Origin: Pseudomonadales bacterium
GTDB taxonomy: Bacteria; Pseudomonadota; Gammaproteobacteria; Pseudomonadales; UBA5862
Length of the DNA stretch: 64,000 nucleotides
Assembly: GCA_024234215.1 (NCBI GenBank)
Contig: JACKOQ010000002.1
Coordinates: 310,001-374,000 of the forward strand
Direction: 5' to 3'
The position numbers and the translations under genes were made by a program. Below, in pieces: positions 36,288 to 45,870 of this stretch (position 1 is its first letter; every line of letters begins with the position of its first letter). The notes below the pieces were generated by a model. That model did not search any database and had not been told where the DNA came from. It worked only from the letters and a program-made list of their open reading frames with translations.

Positions 36288-38291
36288 TCACTGCTCCAGC
36301 AGATGCCGCAGGCTCGACAGTGCGGCGGCACCCCGTTGCTGTTTGGCCTTGGGATCTTCGTCGCTGCGCCCCTCCCAGTCGAGCAGCTCCGCTGGCAGTT
36401 CGTCGAGAAAGCGGCTCGGAGTGGTGGTAAAGAGCTCCTGGTAGCGCTTGCGGCGGGCGGTCAGCGTCAGCGTCAGGCTCTGGCGGGCACGGGTGATGCC
36501 GACATAGGCGAGCCGCCGCTCCTCTTCGATCTGTCCCAGCTCGATGCTGTTGCGGTGCGGCAGCAGCTCCTCCTCCATGCCCATGATGTAGACATGCGCA
36601 AACTCCAGCCCCTTGGCCGAGTGCAGCGTCATCAACTGCACCCGGTTGTCGTCCTCCTCTTCGTCACGCTGTTCGAGCAGGTCGAGCAGCAGCAATCGGG
36701 CAACGGCTGATTCGATGTCCCGTTCCTCTTCGTCATCGCCCAGTTGGCGACCGATCGAACCGAGCAGCAGCTCGACATTGGCGATGCGCCGTTCGGCAGT
36801 GATCTCGCTCTTGCTGTTCTGCCGCAGCCACTGCGGGTAGTCGATTTCATCGACCAGTTCGCGAATCGCGGTCAGGCTGTTGCGGGTGAAGATCTGCCGA
36901 CGGCTGCGCTCCAGCAACTGCTGGAACTGACGCAGCTTCTCCAGGGCCCGTGCCGGCAGCGCACTCTGCAATCCCAGTTCGCCACAGGCGGCCAGCAGGC
37001 TGATCTGGCGCGCACCGGCATACTCGGCCAGCGCACGCAGCGTGGCCGGCCCGATCTCGCGGCGCGGCACATTGATGATGCGCAAAAAGGCACTGTCATC
37101 ATCCGGATTGACGATCAGCTTGAGGTAGGCGACCAGGTCACGCACCTCGCTGCGGGCAAAGAACGAGGTGCCGCCGCTGATGCGGTAGGGAACACGAAAG
37201 CTCTGCAATTTGAGTTCGAGCAGCCGTGCCTGGTGGTTGCCACGATAGAGCACGGCGCAATCGCCATAACGGACCCGCTGCTTCAGGTTGCGCTCGATGA
37301 TGCCGTGCACGATGCGTTCGACCTCGGCCTCTTCATTCGGCAACCGCAGCACCCGGATCGGCTCGCCCGGCCCCAGTTCGCTCCAGAGGGCCTTCTCGAA
37401 CAGATGGGGATTGCGGCTGATCAATGTGTTGGCCGCCTTGAGAATGGTGCCGGTCGAGCGGTAGTTCTGCTCCAGCTTGATCACCTTGAGTGTCGGAAAA
37501 TCGCGCTGCAACTCGACCAGGTTCTCTGGCCGGGCACCGCGCCAGGCGTAGATCGACTGGTCATCGTCACCGACCACGCTCAGCGCCGCACGGCTGCCCA
37601 CCAGCAATTTGATCAGCTGATACTGGCTCTCGTTGGTGTCCTGATACTCATCGACCAGCAGGTAGTGAATGCGGTTCTGCCAGCGCTCCCGCGCCGTGGC
37701 ATCGTTGCGCAGCAGCTCGACCGGCAGGCGGATCAGGTCATCGAAATCGACTGCATTGTAAGCCTGCAAACTCTCCTGATAATGCCGGTACACCTCCGCC
37801 ACCAGCGCTTCGAGCGGTGTCGCGGCCATGGCCCGCAGTTGCTCCGGACTCTGCAATCCCGACTTGGCACTGGAGATGAGTCCGCGCACCAGCGCGACCT
37901 GCTCATCCTGCGCCCCGTCGTCGCGTCGCATGATCTCCTTGATCAGCGTCAGGCTCTCCTCCTCGTCGAAAATCGAGAAGCCGGGCCGCAGACCGAGCTG
38001 ACTGCACTCCTGACGCACGATCGTCAGGCCAAGGGTATGAAAGGTGGAGACCATCAGCCCCCCGCCCTCTCTCTGCAACAGCTGCTTGATGCGCGCCTGC
38101 ATTTCACGCGCGGCCTTGTTGGTGAAGGTGACGGCGGCGATGTGCCGCGGCGACAGGCCACACTCACGCACCAGATAAGCGATCTTGCGGGTGATGACGC
38201 TGGTCTTGCCGCTGCCGGCACCCGCCAGCACCAGCAGTGGGCCGTCGATGTAGTGCACCGCGGCCAGTTGTTGAGGATTGAGTCGCTGCAT
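36288..38291 (-). CDS. rep: ATP-dependent DNA helicase Rep
   Basis: The 667-residue UvrD/Rep-family SF1A helicase has Walker A LAGAGSGKT near residue 22, a DEYQDTN box near 212, a QNYRST motif near 275 and VYIMGMEEELLPH near 555. The N-terminus (MQRLNPQQLAAV) and length fit Rep rather than UvrD or PcrA. It removes protein blocks ahead of replication forks. Confidence 0.93.
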   Translation of the reverse strand: MQRLNPQQLAAVHYIDGPLLVLAGAGSGKTSVITRKIAYLVRECGLSPRHIAAVTFTNKAAREMQARIKQLLQREGGGLMVSTFHTLGLTIVRQECSQLGLRPGFSIFDEEESLTLIKEIMRRDDGAQDEQVALVRGLISSAKSGLQSPEQLRAMAATPLEALVAEVYRHYQESLQAYNAVDFDDLIRLPVELLRNDATARERWQNRIHYLLVDEYQDTNESQYQLIKLLVGSRAALSVVGDDDQSIYAWRGARPENLVELQRDFPTLKVIKLEQNYRSTGTILKAANTLISRNPHLFEKALWSELGPGEPIRVLRLPNEEAEVERIVHGIIERNLKQRVRYGDCAVLYRGNHQARLLELKLQSFRVPYRISGGTSFFARSEVRDLVAYLKLIVNPDDDSAFLRIINVPRREIGPATLRALAEYAGARQISLLAACGELGLQSALPARALEKLRQFQQLLERSRRQIFTRNSLTAIRELVDEIDYPQWLRQNSKSEITAERRIANVELLLGSIGRQLGDDEEERDIESAVARLLLLDLLEQRDEEEDDNRVQLMTLHSAKGLEFAHVYIMGMEEELLPHRNSIELGQIEEERRLAYVGITRARQSLTLTLTARRKRYQELFTTTPSRFLDELPAELLDWEGRSDEDPKAKQQRGAAALSSLRHLLEQ

Positions 38292-38413
38292 CGCTGCGCC
38301 GGTCAGAAAAGGGGGCGGATTTTAACAGGCGCAATCGTGCCGGCGACAACAGCCGCGCCGTCGGTTCTGGCTGCTCAGGCGCCGTTGCTCACTGTGGAGA
38401 CTGAACCAGCCAG

Positions 38414-39163
38414 CTAAGCGGCCATCTGTTGCAGCAGCCGCGCCAGCAGTTGGCGGACATGCGCCATGCCGCTGTCCAGCACCTGGTTGATCTCCTCCAT
38501 CGTGATCAGCCCGCTGCCACGACCAGCCGCCGGGTTGACCACCAGGCAGACGCAACCGTAGCGCAGCCCCAGTTCACGCGCCAGTGCCGCCTCGGGCATG
38601 CCGGTCATGCCGACCAGGTCGCAACCGTCGCGCTCCAGACGGTCGACCTCGGCCTTGCTTTCGAGCCGTGGCCCCTGGGTGCAGCCATAGACACCGGCTG
38701 GACTGTAGGGCAGCGACAGGGCGCTGGCCGCTTCGACCAACTGCTGTTGCAACCCGGCATCGTAGGGATGGGTGAAGTCGACATGCTCGACCCGGTTCAG
38801 GTCGGCATAGGTGTGGGCACGCCCCCAGGTGTAGTCGATGATCTGATCGGGAAACACCAGGATGCCGGGCGGCAGGCTGGCCGGGATGGCACCGACCGTG
38901 TTGACCGCGATGACGCGGTCGGCACCGGCCTGTTGCAGTGCCAGCATGTTGGCTTGGTAGTTGATCAGATGGGGCGGCAGCGAATGCTGCGCGCCATGAC
39001 GCGGCAGGAACAGCAGCGCCTGACCGTGAAAGTGGCCACAGCTGATCGGTGCCGAGGGGGTGCCGTAAGGGGTGTCGATCTGGCGGGTCTCGCTCAGCTG
39101 AAAACCCTCGAGCTGGGTCAGACCGGAGCCGCCGATGATGGCCAGTTTGCCGTTCATGCGCAT
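38414..39163 (-). CDS. S-methyl-5'-thioinosine phosphorylase (MTAP family)
   Basis: The 249-residue nucleoside phosphorylase has IIGGSGLTQLEG near residue 9, LPRHGAQHS near 53, NTVGAI near 89, and TGMPEAALARE and VNPAAG near 185-215. The close resemblance to the Pseudomonas enzyme that uses methylthioinosine, including the NPAAG loop in place of the adenosine-specific aspartate, favours MTI over MTA. It salvages 5'-methylthioadenosine after deamination. Confidence 0.85.
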   Translation of the reverse strand: MRMNGKLAIIGGSGLTQLEGFQLSETRQIDTPYGTPSAPISCGHFHGQALLFLPRHGAQHSLPPHLINYQANMLALQQAGADRVIAVNTVGAIPASLPPGILVFPDQIIDYTWGRAHTYADLNRVEHVDFTHPYDAGLQQQLVEAASALSLPYSPAGVYGCTQGPRLESKAEVDRLERDGCDLVGMTGMPEAALARELGLRYGCVCLVVNPAAGRGSGLITMEEINQVLDSGMAHVRQLLARLLQQMAA

Positions 39164-39193
39164 TTTTCACTGATTGAATCGTTGCTGGAAATG

Positions 39194-39219
39194 AAAAACC
39201 CGGCCAGTGCCGGGTTTTT
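39194..39219 (-). terminator. Rho-independent terminator of etfBA
   Basis: CCCGGC and GCCGGG enclose a 4-nt loop, flanked by five A and five T (39194-39219). On the minus strand it lies 22 bp past the etfA stop and ends in a T-run. The symmetric A/T flanks allow termination from both sides. Confidence 0.85.
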
Positions 39220-39240
39220 CATCGTCACGCCGCCGCTCGC

Positions 39241-40170
39241 TCAAAGCAGTTTGTCGAGGGCGGGGACCGCTTCGAACAGGTCGGCCACCAGACCGTAGTC
39301 GGCCACCTGGAAAATCGGCGCCTCTTCATCCTTGTTGATGGCGACGATCACCTTGCTGTCCTTCATCCCGGCCAAGTGCTGGATGGCGCCGGAGATGCCG
39401 ACGGCGATGTAAAGCTCGGGTGCCACGATCTTGCCAGTCTGTCCCACCTGCATGTCGTTGGGCACGAAGCCGGCATCGACAGCAGCACGCGAGGCACCGA
39501 TGGCGGCATTGAGTTTGTCGGCGATGCCTTCGAGCAGCTTGAAGTTCTCACCATTCTGCATGCCACGGCCACCGGAGATGACGACGCGGGCTGCGGTCAG
39601 CTCAGGACGGTCGGACTTGACCACCTCTTGCGAAACGAAGGTGGAAACGCCGGCATTGTGGGCAGTGCCAACCGCCTCGACCGCGGCGGAACCGCCTTCG
39701 GCCTTGGCGGCATCGAAGCCGGTGGCACGCACGGTGATCACCTTGATCGGATCACCCGACTTGACAGTGGCCATCGCATTGCCGGCATAGATCGGCCGCA
39801 CGAAGGTGTCGGCGCTGACCACGGCAGTGATCTCGGAGATCTGGGCCACGTCGAGCAGTGCGGCGGCACGCGGCAGGGCGCTTTTGCCGTTGCTGGAGGC
39901 CGGTGCCAGAATGTGGCTGTAGCCCTTGCCGAGTTCGGCGATCAGCAGGCCCATGTTCTCGGCCAGTTGCTGGGCATAGGCAGGGTTGTCGGCCAGCAGC
40001 ACCTTGCTGACGCCATCGACCTTGGCGGCCTGATCGGCCACCGCGGCACAGCCGCTGCCGGCAACCAGAACCACCACATCGCCACCAATCTGCTTGGCAG
40101 CGGCCACGGTATTGAGCGTGGCACCCTTGAGGGTGCTGTTGTCGTGCTCGGCGATGACTAGAACACTCAT
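39241..40170 (-). CDS. etfA: Electron transfer flavoprotein alpha subunit
   Basis: The 309-residue EtfA (MSVLVIAEHDNSTLKGATLN) has the C-terminal FAD domain motif (VVISGGRGMQN near 198, GQTGKIVAPELYIAVGISGAIQHLAG near 250). With EtfB it takes electrons from acyl-CoA dehydrogenases and passes them to the ETF-ubiquinone oxidoreductase encoded divergently nearby. It overlaps etfB by 4 bp. Confidence 0.97.
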   Translation of the reverse strand: MSVLVIAEHDNSTLKGATLNTVAAAKQIGGDVVVLVAGSGCAAVADQAAKVDGVSKVLLADNPAYAQQLAENMGLLIAELGKGYSHILAPASSNGKSALPRAAALLDVAQISEITAVVSADTFVRPIYAGNAMATVKSGDPIKVITVRATGFDAAKAEGGSAAVEAVGTAHNAGVSTFVSQEVVKSDRPELTAARVVISGGRGMQNGENFKLLEGIADKLNAAIGASRAAVDAGFVPNDMQVGQTGKIVAPELYIAVGISGAIQHLAGMKDSKVIVAINKDEEAPIFQVADYGLVADLFEAVPALDKLL

Positions 40171-40919
40171 GAAATCACCTTCGCTTCGTTTTTGAGTTTA
40201 TCAACCAGTTGCTCGACGCTTTCGACCTTGATGCCGGCCTTGCGCTCTGCGGGCGGCTCGACCTTCACAGTGGTCAGACGCGGTGCGGCATCGACACCCA
40301 GATCTTCGGGCGTGATCCGATCGAGCGGCTTTTTCTTCGCCTTCATGATGTTCGGCAGCGAGGCGTAACGCGGCTCGTTGAGTCGCAGGTCGGCGGTCAC
40401 CACTGCCGGCAGTTTGAGCTCGATGGTCTGCAAGCCATCATCAACCTCACGGGTCACCGTGACGCTGCCACCGGCCACCTCGATCTTGGAGACTTGCGTG
40501 CCCTGGGCCAGACCGGCCAGTGCGGCGAACATCTGGCCGGTCTGGCCGTTGTCCGCGTCGATCGACTGTTTACCGAAGATGACGAGGCCCGGCTGCTCCT
40601 TGTCGTACACCGCCTTCAGCAGCTTGGCGATGGCCAGTGGTTGCAGTTCGGCATTGGTCTCGACATGGATGGCGCGGTCGGCGCCCAGGGCCAGCGCGGT
40701 GCGCAACTGCTCCTGGCTGGCGGCGGGGCCCATGCAGACCGCGACGATTTCGGTGGCGACCCCTTTCTCTTTCAGGCGAACCGCTTCTTCGACGGCGATT
40801 TCGCAGAAGGGGTTGATCGCCATTTTGACGTTGTTCAGGTCGATGCCGGTCTGGTCCGAGAGCACCCGAACCTTGACATTGGCATCAACGACGCGCTTTA
40901 CCGGGACAAGAACCTTCAT
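40167..40919 (-). CDS. etfB: Electron transfer flavoprotein beta subunit
   Basis: The 250-residue EtfB begins MKVLVPVKRVVDANVKVR and has the family signature VRLKEKGVATEIV with the AMP-binding loop. The open frame continues upstream, but this methionine (ATG at 40919) is the conserved start. It is the first gene of etfBA. A hairpin with a T-run lies in its upstream region at 40954-40975. Confidence 0.96.
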   Translation of the reverse strand: MKVLVPVKRVVDANVKVRVLSDQTGIDLNNVKMAINPFCEIAVEEAVRLKEKGVATEIVAVCMGPAASQEQLRTALALGADRAIHVETNAELQPLAIAKLLKAVYDKEQPGLVIFGKQSIDADNGQTGQMFAALAGLAQGTQVSKIEVAGGSVTVTREVDDGLQTIELKLPAVVTADLRLNEPRYASLPNIMKAKKKPLDRITPEDLGVDAAPRLTTVKVEPPAERKAGIKVESVEQLVDKLKNEAKVIS

Positions 40920-40953
40920 GATGTGCCGTTTCCCAATTGAGCTGTGAATAAAT

Positions 40954-40975
40954 AAAAACCCGGCAGATGACCGGG
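40954..40975 (-). terminator. Hairpin with T-run upstream of etfB
   Basis: Read on the minus strand, a short stem (CCCGG/CCGGG, 7-nt loop) is followed by five T, about 35 bp before the etfB start. It resembles the terminator after etfA (same CCCGG core). It could be a leader attenuator or could stop antisense reads. Confidence 0.35.
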
Positions 40976-41071
40976 CATGACGGACGCGCAAAGCGGCATG
41001 ATTCTCCTCGTTTAGTCGCCCGAGGTCAATATTCGAGGGCATCCGTGCAGGGGCTCTGCGCATCTTTTGAA

Positions 41072-41100
41072 TTGGTCTTTGTTCCGGGTCGCTCTATAAT
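41072..41100 (+). promoter_or_regulatory. Candidate promoter for ETF-ubiquinone oxidoreductase gene
   Basis: TTGGTC at 41072-41077 and a perfect TATAAT at 41095-41100 are 17 bp apart, in the 308-bp gap between etfB and the divergent oxidoreductase gene. A leader of about 120 bp would follow. Confidence 0.6.
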
Positions 41101-41227
41101 CGCCCGCTGTCATTTTCTTCGTGTTCTTCGTGGATGACTGGGTTGGCCGCCTGGACCGGCCAGCCAGGTTCAGCAGAAACATAAGCAGCCAGGAAGAAGC
41201 CCAGCTCAAGAGTGAGGAGTGATCGCC

Positions 41228-42880
41228 GTGGAACGTGAATCGATGCAATTTGATGTGGTGGTGGTTGGCGGGGGCCCTGCCGGCCTCTCTGCCGCCTGCC
41301 GTTTGATGCAGTTGGCGCAGGAAGCCGGACAGGAGCTGACCGTCTGCCTGGTCGAAAAGGGTTCCGAGATCGGCGCGCACATTCTCTCCGGCGCCGTTTT
41401 CGAGCCCTCGGCGCTCAATGAGCTGTTTCCCAACTGGCAGGAGCTCGACGCACCGCTGAAGACGCCAGTCAAGGGTGACGTGTTCCACTACATGCTGAGC
41501 CCGACCAGCGCGGCGAAGGTGCCGAACCTGTTCATCCCCAAGCCGATGCACAACGAGGGCAACTACATCGTCAGCCTCGGCAACCTCTGCCGTTGGCTGG
41601 CCACCCAGGCCGAGTCGCTCGGTGTCGAGATCTTCCCCGGCTTTGCCGCTTCCGAGATCCTGTACAACGAAGATGGCAGCGTCAAAGGCATCGCCACCGG
41701 CGACATGGGTGTGGGCAAGGATGGCAGCCAGAAGGACAGCTTCACGCCTGGCTACGAACTGCATGCCAAGTACACGATCTTCACCGAAGGGTGCCGTGGC
41801 CACCTCGGCAAGCAGTTGATCAGAAAATTCAACCTCGACGAAGGGCGCGATCCGGGCCACTACGGCATCGGCATCAAAGAGATCTGGGAGATCGACCCGG
41901 CCAAGCACGATCAGGGGCTGGTGGTGCACACGCTGGGCTGGCCGATGGACAACCAGACTGAAGGCGGTGGCTTTCTCTATCATGCCGAGAACAACCAGCT
42001 CTACCTCGGCTACATCGTCTCGCTGAGCTACACCAATCCCCACTTGAGCCCGTTCGAGGAGTTCCAGCGCTGGAAGCAGCATCCGAAGATCAGACACTAC
42101 CTTGAAGGCGGCAAGCGCCTGACCTATGGCGCGCGGGCAATGAACAAGGGTGGTCTGCAGTCGCTGCTCAAGATGTCGTTCCCCGGCGGCTTGCTGGCCG
42201 GTTGTGAGGCGGGCACGCTCAACACCGCCAAGATCAAGGGTTCGCACACCGCGATGAAGTCGGGCATGCTGGCAGCCGAGGTGCTGGCCGAGGTGCTCTT
42301 CGCCGGCGACGAGGGCGGCAAGGATCTGACGCAGATGCAGCAGAAGTTCGAGACTTCATGGCTCTATCAGGAGCTGCATGCCACCCGCAACTACGGCCCG
42401 GCCCTGCACAAGTTCGGCACCTTCCTCGGTGCTGCTTTTGTCTATGTCGACCAGAACCTCTTCGGCGGCAAGATGCCCTTCACCTGGCGCAACCCCGACC
42501 CCGACCACAAGGCAATGAAACCGGCGGCCGAGTGCGCCAGGATCGTCTACCCGAAACCCGATGGGGTGATCAGCTTCGATCGGCTGTCATCGGTCTACCT
42601 CTCCAGCACCAACCATGAAGAGGATCAACCCTGCCACCTGACGCTGAAGGACCCTGCGGTGCCGCTGCGAAACAATCTGCCGCTCTACGACGAGCCAGCG
42701 CAACGCTACTGCCCGGCCGGCGTCTATGAGATCGTCGAAGAGACGAACGGCGACAAGCGCTTCCAGATCAACGCGCAGAACTGCGTGCACTGCAAGACCT
42801 GCGACATCAAGGATCCGGCCCAGAACATCAACTGGGTGGTGCCTGAAGGGGGCGGCGGTCCGAACTACCCCAACATGTAA
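41228..42880 (+). CDS. Electron transfer flavoprotein-ubiquinone oxidoreductase
   Basis: The 550-residue protein has an FAD site (VVVVGGGPAGLSAACRL) near residue 11 and a C-terminal 4Fe-4S ferredoxin domain (YCPAGVYEIV, later NCVHCKTCDIKDP). It is a monotopic membrane enzyme that passes electrons from EtfAB to ubiquinone. GTG at 41228 (sequence like MERESMQFDVV) lies 8 bp after GAGGAG and matches the family start; GTG at 41219 is too close to that site. Confidence 0.96.
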   Translation: MERESMQFDVVVVGGGPAGLSAACRLMQLAQEAGQELTVCLVEKGSEIGAHILSGAVFEPSALNELFPNWQELDAPLKTPVKGDVFHYMLSPTSAAKVPNLFIPKPMHNEGNYIVSLGNLCRWLATQAESLGVEIFPGFAASEILYNEDGSVKGIATGDMGVGKDGSQKDSFTPGYELHAKYTIFTEGCRGHLGKQLIRKFNLDEGRDPGHYGIGIKEIWEIDPAKHDQGLVVHTLGWPMDNQTEGGGFLYHAENNQLYLGYIVSLSYTNPHLSPFEEFQRWKQHPKIRHYLEGGKRLTYGARAMNKGGLQSLLKMSFPGGLLAGCEAGTLNTAKIKGSHTAMKSGMLAAEVLAEVLFAGDEGGKDLTQMQQKFETSWLYQELHATRNYGPALHKFGTFLGAAFVYVDQNLFGGKMPFTWRNPDPDHKAMKPAAECARIVYPKPDGVISFDRLSSVYLSSTNHEEDQPCHLTLKDPAVPLRNNLPLYDEPAQRYCPAGVYEIVEETNGDKRFQINAQNCVHCKTCDIKDPAQNINWVVPEGGGGPNYPNM

Positions 42881-42916
42881 CGGCAAAACGCCGTTCGGTT
42901 CCGAACCGATTCAGAC

Positions 42917-42952
42917 CGACAAGGGCCTGCGCAATGCAGGCCCTTGTCGTTT
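42917..42952 (+). terminator. Rho-independent terminator after the ETF-QO gene
   Basis: A 14-bp perfect stem (42917-42930 with 42936-42949) with a 5-nt loop is followed by TTT. It lies 37 bp past the stop codon and upstream of cysB. Confidence 0.85.
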
Positions 42953-43093
42953 ACAGTCATGCCTGACGGCCTCGGCTGGATGACTGGCTGTCTGACGCTG
43001 CAAAGATGGAATAAATCGTGTTTTGAGTTATAACTGAACTGACCGACCCAGACACGGTACGGACATGGCAACCGACAGCGAACCGGAGCAGAC

Positions 43094-44068
43094 ATGAAGC
43101 TGCAACAACTGCGCTACATCTGGGAAGTGGCCCGTCACAACCTCAACGTCTCGCAGACTGCCGAGAGCCTCTACACCTCACAGCCGGGCATCAGCAAGCA
43201 GATTCGCGCTCTCGAGGATGAACTGGGGGTGGAGATCTTCTCACGCAACGGCAAGCACCTGACCCATGTCACGCCGGCCGGTGAGGCGGTGCTGAAAGTC
43301 GCGGGCGAGATTCTGCAGCGGGTCGAGTCGATCCGGCAGCTGGCCCAGGAGTTTCGCGACGAGAACAAGGGCAGCCTGTCAATCGCCACCACCCACACCC
43401 AGGCACGCTACGCCCTGCCGCCGACGATTCAGCGGTTCATTGCACGCTATCCCGATGTCTCGCTGCACATGCATCAGGGCACGCCGATGCAGATCGCCGA
43501 AATGGCGGCGGAGGGCAAGGTCGATTTTGCCATCGCCACCGAGGCGCTCGACCTGTTCGATGCCCTGCTGATGATGCCCTGCTATCGCTGGAACCGCTCC
43601 ATCGTCGTTCCGCATGGGCATCCATTGACGCAACTGCCCAGGCTCACGCTGGAACAGGTTTCCCGCTATCCGATCGTCACCTATGTCTTCGGCTTTACCG
43701 GCCGCTCACAACTGGATGACGCCTTCAACGCCGAACGGCTGAAGCCCAGGGTGGTGTTCACCGCCACCGACGCCGATGTGATCAAGACCTACGTGCGCCT
43801 GGGTTTCGGCATCGGCATCGTGGCCTCGATGGCTTACGACCCGTTGCAGGACCGCGACCTGGTCGCACTGGATGCCAGCGCGCTGTTCGAGCCCAGCATC
43901 ACCCGAATCGGCTTTCGGCGCGGCACCTTTCTGCGGCGCTACATGTATGACTTCATGCAGTTTTTTGCTCCGCACCTCAGCCGCGATCTGGTCGATCGGG
44001 CGGTGGCCTGCAAAAGCCGGGAAGAGGTCGAGGCGCTGTTCGCGCAACTGGTGCTGCCCGAACATTAG
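43094..44068 (+). CDS. cysB: LysR-type regulator CysB
   Basis: The 324-residue regulator has a winged helix-turn-helix N-terminus (MKLQQLRYIWEVARHNLNVS, TSQPGISKQIRALEDELG) and a CysB-type effector domain with THTQARYALP near 100 and GTPMQIAEM near 130. CysB activates sulfate assimilation genes in response to N-acetylserine. Pseudomonas Cbl-like paralogues are similar, but the wording fits CysB best. No cys genes lie nearby. Confidence 0.92.
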   Translation: MKLQQLRYIWEVARHNLNVSQTAESLYTSQPGISKQIRALEDELGVEIFSRNGKHLTHVTPAGEAVLKVAGEILQRVESIRQLAQEFRDENKGSLSIATTHTQARYALPPTIQRFIARYPDVSLHMHQGTPMQIAEMAAEGKVDFAIATEALDLFDALLMMPCYRWNRSIVVPHGHPLTQLPRLTLEQVSRYPIVTYVFGFTGRSQLDDAFNAERLKPRVVFTATDADVIKTYVRLGFGIGIVASMAYDPLQDRDLVALDASALFEPSITRIGFRRGTFLRRYMYDFMQFFAPHLSRDLVDRAVACKSREEVEALFAQLVLPEH

Positions 44069-44121
44069 CAGCGCCATCGCCGGTGCATGGATGGCGAATG
44101 GCGCTGCGAGAGGGCGGCCAC

Positions 44122-45408
44122 TCAGCCGCGCTGGTCGATCGACACGAAGTCGCGTGCCTGCGCGCCGGTGTAGAGCTGCCGCGGCCGACCGATCTTGTAG
44201 CTGTTGCCGACCATCTCGTTCCAGTGGGCAATCCAGCCGACGGTGCGGGCCAGCGCGAAGATCACCGTGAACATCGTCACCGGAATGCCGATGGCCTTCA
44301 GAATGATGCCGGAATAGAAGTCGACGTTGGGGTAGAGCTTCTTCTCGATGAAGTAAGGATCCTTCAGCGCGATCTCCTCGAGCTTCATCGCCAGTTCGAG
44401 CTGGGGATCCTGGATGCCGAGCTGATCGAGCACCTCGTAGCAGGTCTGGCGCATCACCCGGGCGCGCGGATCGAAGTTCTTGTAGACCCGATGGCCAAAG
44501 CCCATCAGTTTGAATGGATCGCTCTTGTCCTTGGCCTTGGCCACGAACTTGTCGATGTTGGCCGACGAACCGATCTGATCGAGCATGATCAGCACCGCCT
44601 CGTTGGCGCCGCCATGGGCCGGCCCCCACAGCGCGGCGATGCCGGCGGCGATGCAGGCAAAGGGGTTGGCGCCTGATGAGCCCGCCAGCCGCACCGTCGA
44701 GGTCGAGGCGTTCTGCTCGTGGTCGGCATGAAGAATGAAGATGCGGTCCATCGCCTTGGCCAGCACCGGATTGATGTTGACCGGCTCGCACGGCACACCA
44801 AAGGTCATGTGCAGGAAATTCTCGGCATACGAGAGGCTGTTCTGCGGATACATGAACGGCTGGCCGACCGAATACTTGTAGCACATCGCGGCCATCGTCG
44901 GCATCTTGGCGATCAGCCGGTTGGCCGCGATCTCCCGATGCAGCGGATTGTTGATGTCGGTGGAGTCATGATAGAAGGCCGACAGCGCGCCGACGACGCC
45001 ACACATGATCGCCATCGGGTGGGCATCGCGGCGAAAACCGTTGTAAAAGGAGCGGATCTGTTCATGCACCATCGTGTGATTCTTGATGGTGCTGACAAAG
45101 GCCTCTTTTTCTTGCGGGTTGGGCAGTTCGCCCTTCAGCAGCAGGTAGCAGGTCTCCAGATAGTCAGACTGCTCCGCCAACTGCTCGATCGGGTAGCCGC
45201 GGTGCAGCAGAACGCCCTGCTCGCCATCGATGTAGGTGATCTTCGATTCGCAGGAGGCGGTCGAGACAAAACCCGGATCGTAGGTGAAAAATCCCCGATT
45301 GGTCAGGTCACGCACGTCGACGACGTCAGCACCCAGCGTACCGGAATAGATGGGCAGTTCGATGGGCGCCATTCCCGGTATGGTCAGGGTGGCTTTTTTA
45401 TCGGTCAT
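44122..45408 (-). CDS. gltA: Citrate synthase (type I hexameric)
   Basis: The 428-residue enzyme has the active-site histidine motif LHADHEQNAST near residue 228, GPAHGGANEA near 262 and the Asp region near 360. Length and N-terminal beta domain (ATLTIPGMAPIELPIYSG) fit the NADH-sensitive gram-negative type. It condenses acetyl-CoA and oxaloacetate in the TCA cycle. Monocistronic. Confidence 0.97.
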   Translation of the reverse strand: MTDKKATLTIPGMAPIELPIYSGTLGADVVDVRDLTNRGFFTYDPGFVSTASCESKITYIDGEQGVLLHRGYPIEQLAEQSDYLETCYLLLKGELPNPQEKEAFVSTIKNHTMVHEQIRSFYNGFRRDAHPMAIMCGVVGALSAFYHDSTDINNPLHREIAANRLIAKMPTMAAMCYKYSVGQPFMYPQNSLSYAENFLHMTFGVPCEPVNINPVLAKAMDRIFILHADHEQNASTSTVRLAGSSGANPFACIAAGIAALWGPAHGGANEAVLIMLDQIGSSANIDKFVAKAKDKSDPFKLMGFGHRVYKNFDPRARVMRQTCYEVLDQLGIQDPQLELAMKLEEIALKDPYFIEKKLYPNVDFYSGIILKAIGIPVTMFTVIFALARTVGWIAHWNEMVGNSYKIGRPRQLYTGAQARDFVSIDQRG

Positions 45409-45870
45409 TAACGGGGCTCCTGCGGTGAATACGAATGGAACTGGTCAGCGGCGTGGGCGACACATGACACGAAGGGCAGTGGTTTTCAGGGGAGAGCGCG
45501 ACAGATGGAATGGGGTCATGAACCTGCATCATTGAATGTTTGTGTGCACCATTCTAGTCGAGGCCGGGGTTGCTGAAAATCGGCCGACATGCCAAGTGGA
45601 ATGCCTTTTACCCTGCAAAATCCGCTCCCTGTTCGTGTCTGCCCCCTGCTGCACGGGCTGCTTCGGAGTGATTTTCTGCACAGAGCACTGCCGATCGCGA
45701 CGAATCTGCCCGGTTGTGGCGCCTGAAAGGGCATCGCAGATGCGCATGAGGCATCCAAAAGGGACCGACCGGGCACGATTGCGGTGGCTGACCGCCCCCC
45801 CCAACGCTTGCGGAGGATTGAAGGCCAGCCTGAACAGCGTGAATGGCTGCTCAGACTGGCCGGTGAGCGA
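45409..45870. other. Intergenic region upstream of gltA
   Basis: A 462-bp gap between gltA and the alcohol dehydrogenase gene, both on the minus strand. Short open frames cross it, but none has a recognisable family or ribosome binding site. It must hold the gltA promoter; I cannot place it confidently. Confidence 0.4.

Noticed and set aside
36744..38417. 557-codon plus-strand open frame opposite rep
   Set aside because: Antisense shadow of a helicase gene with intact motifs.
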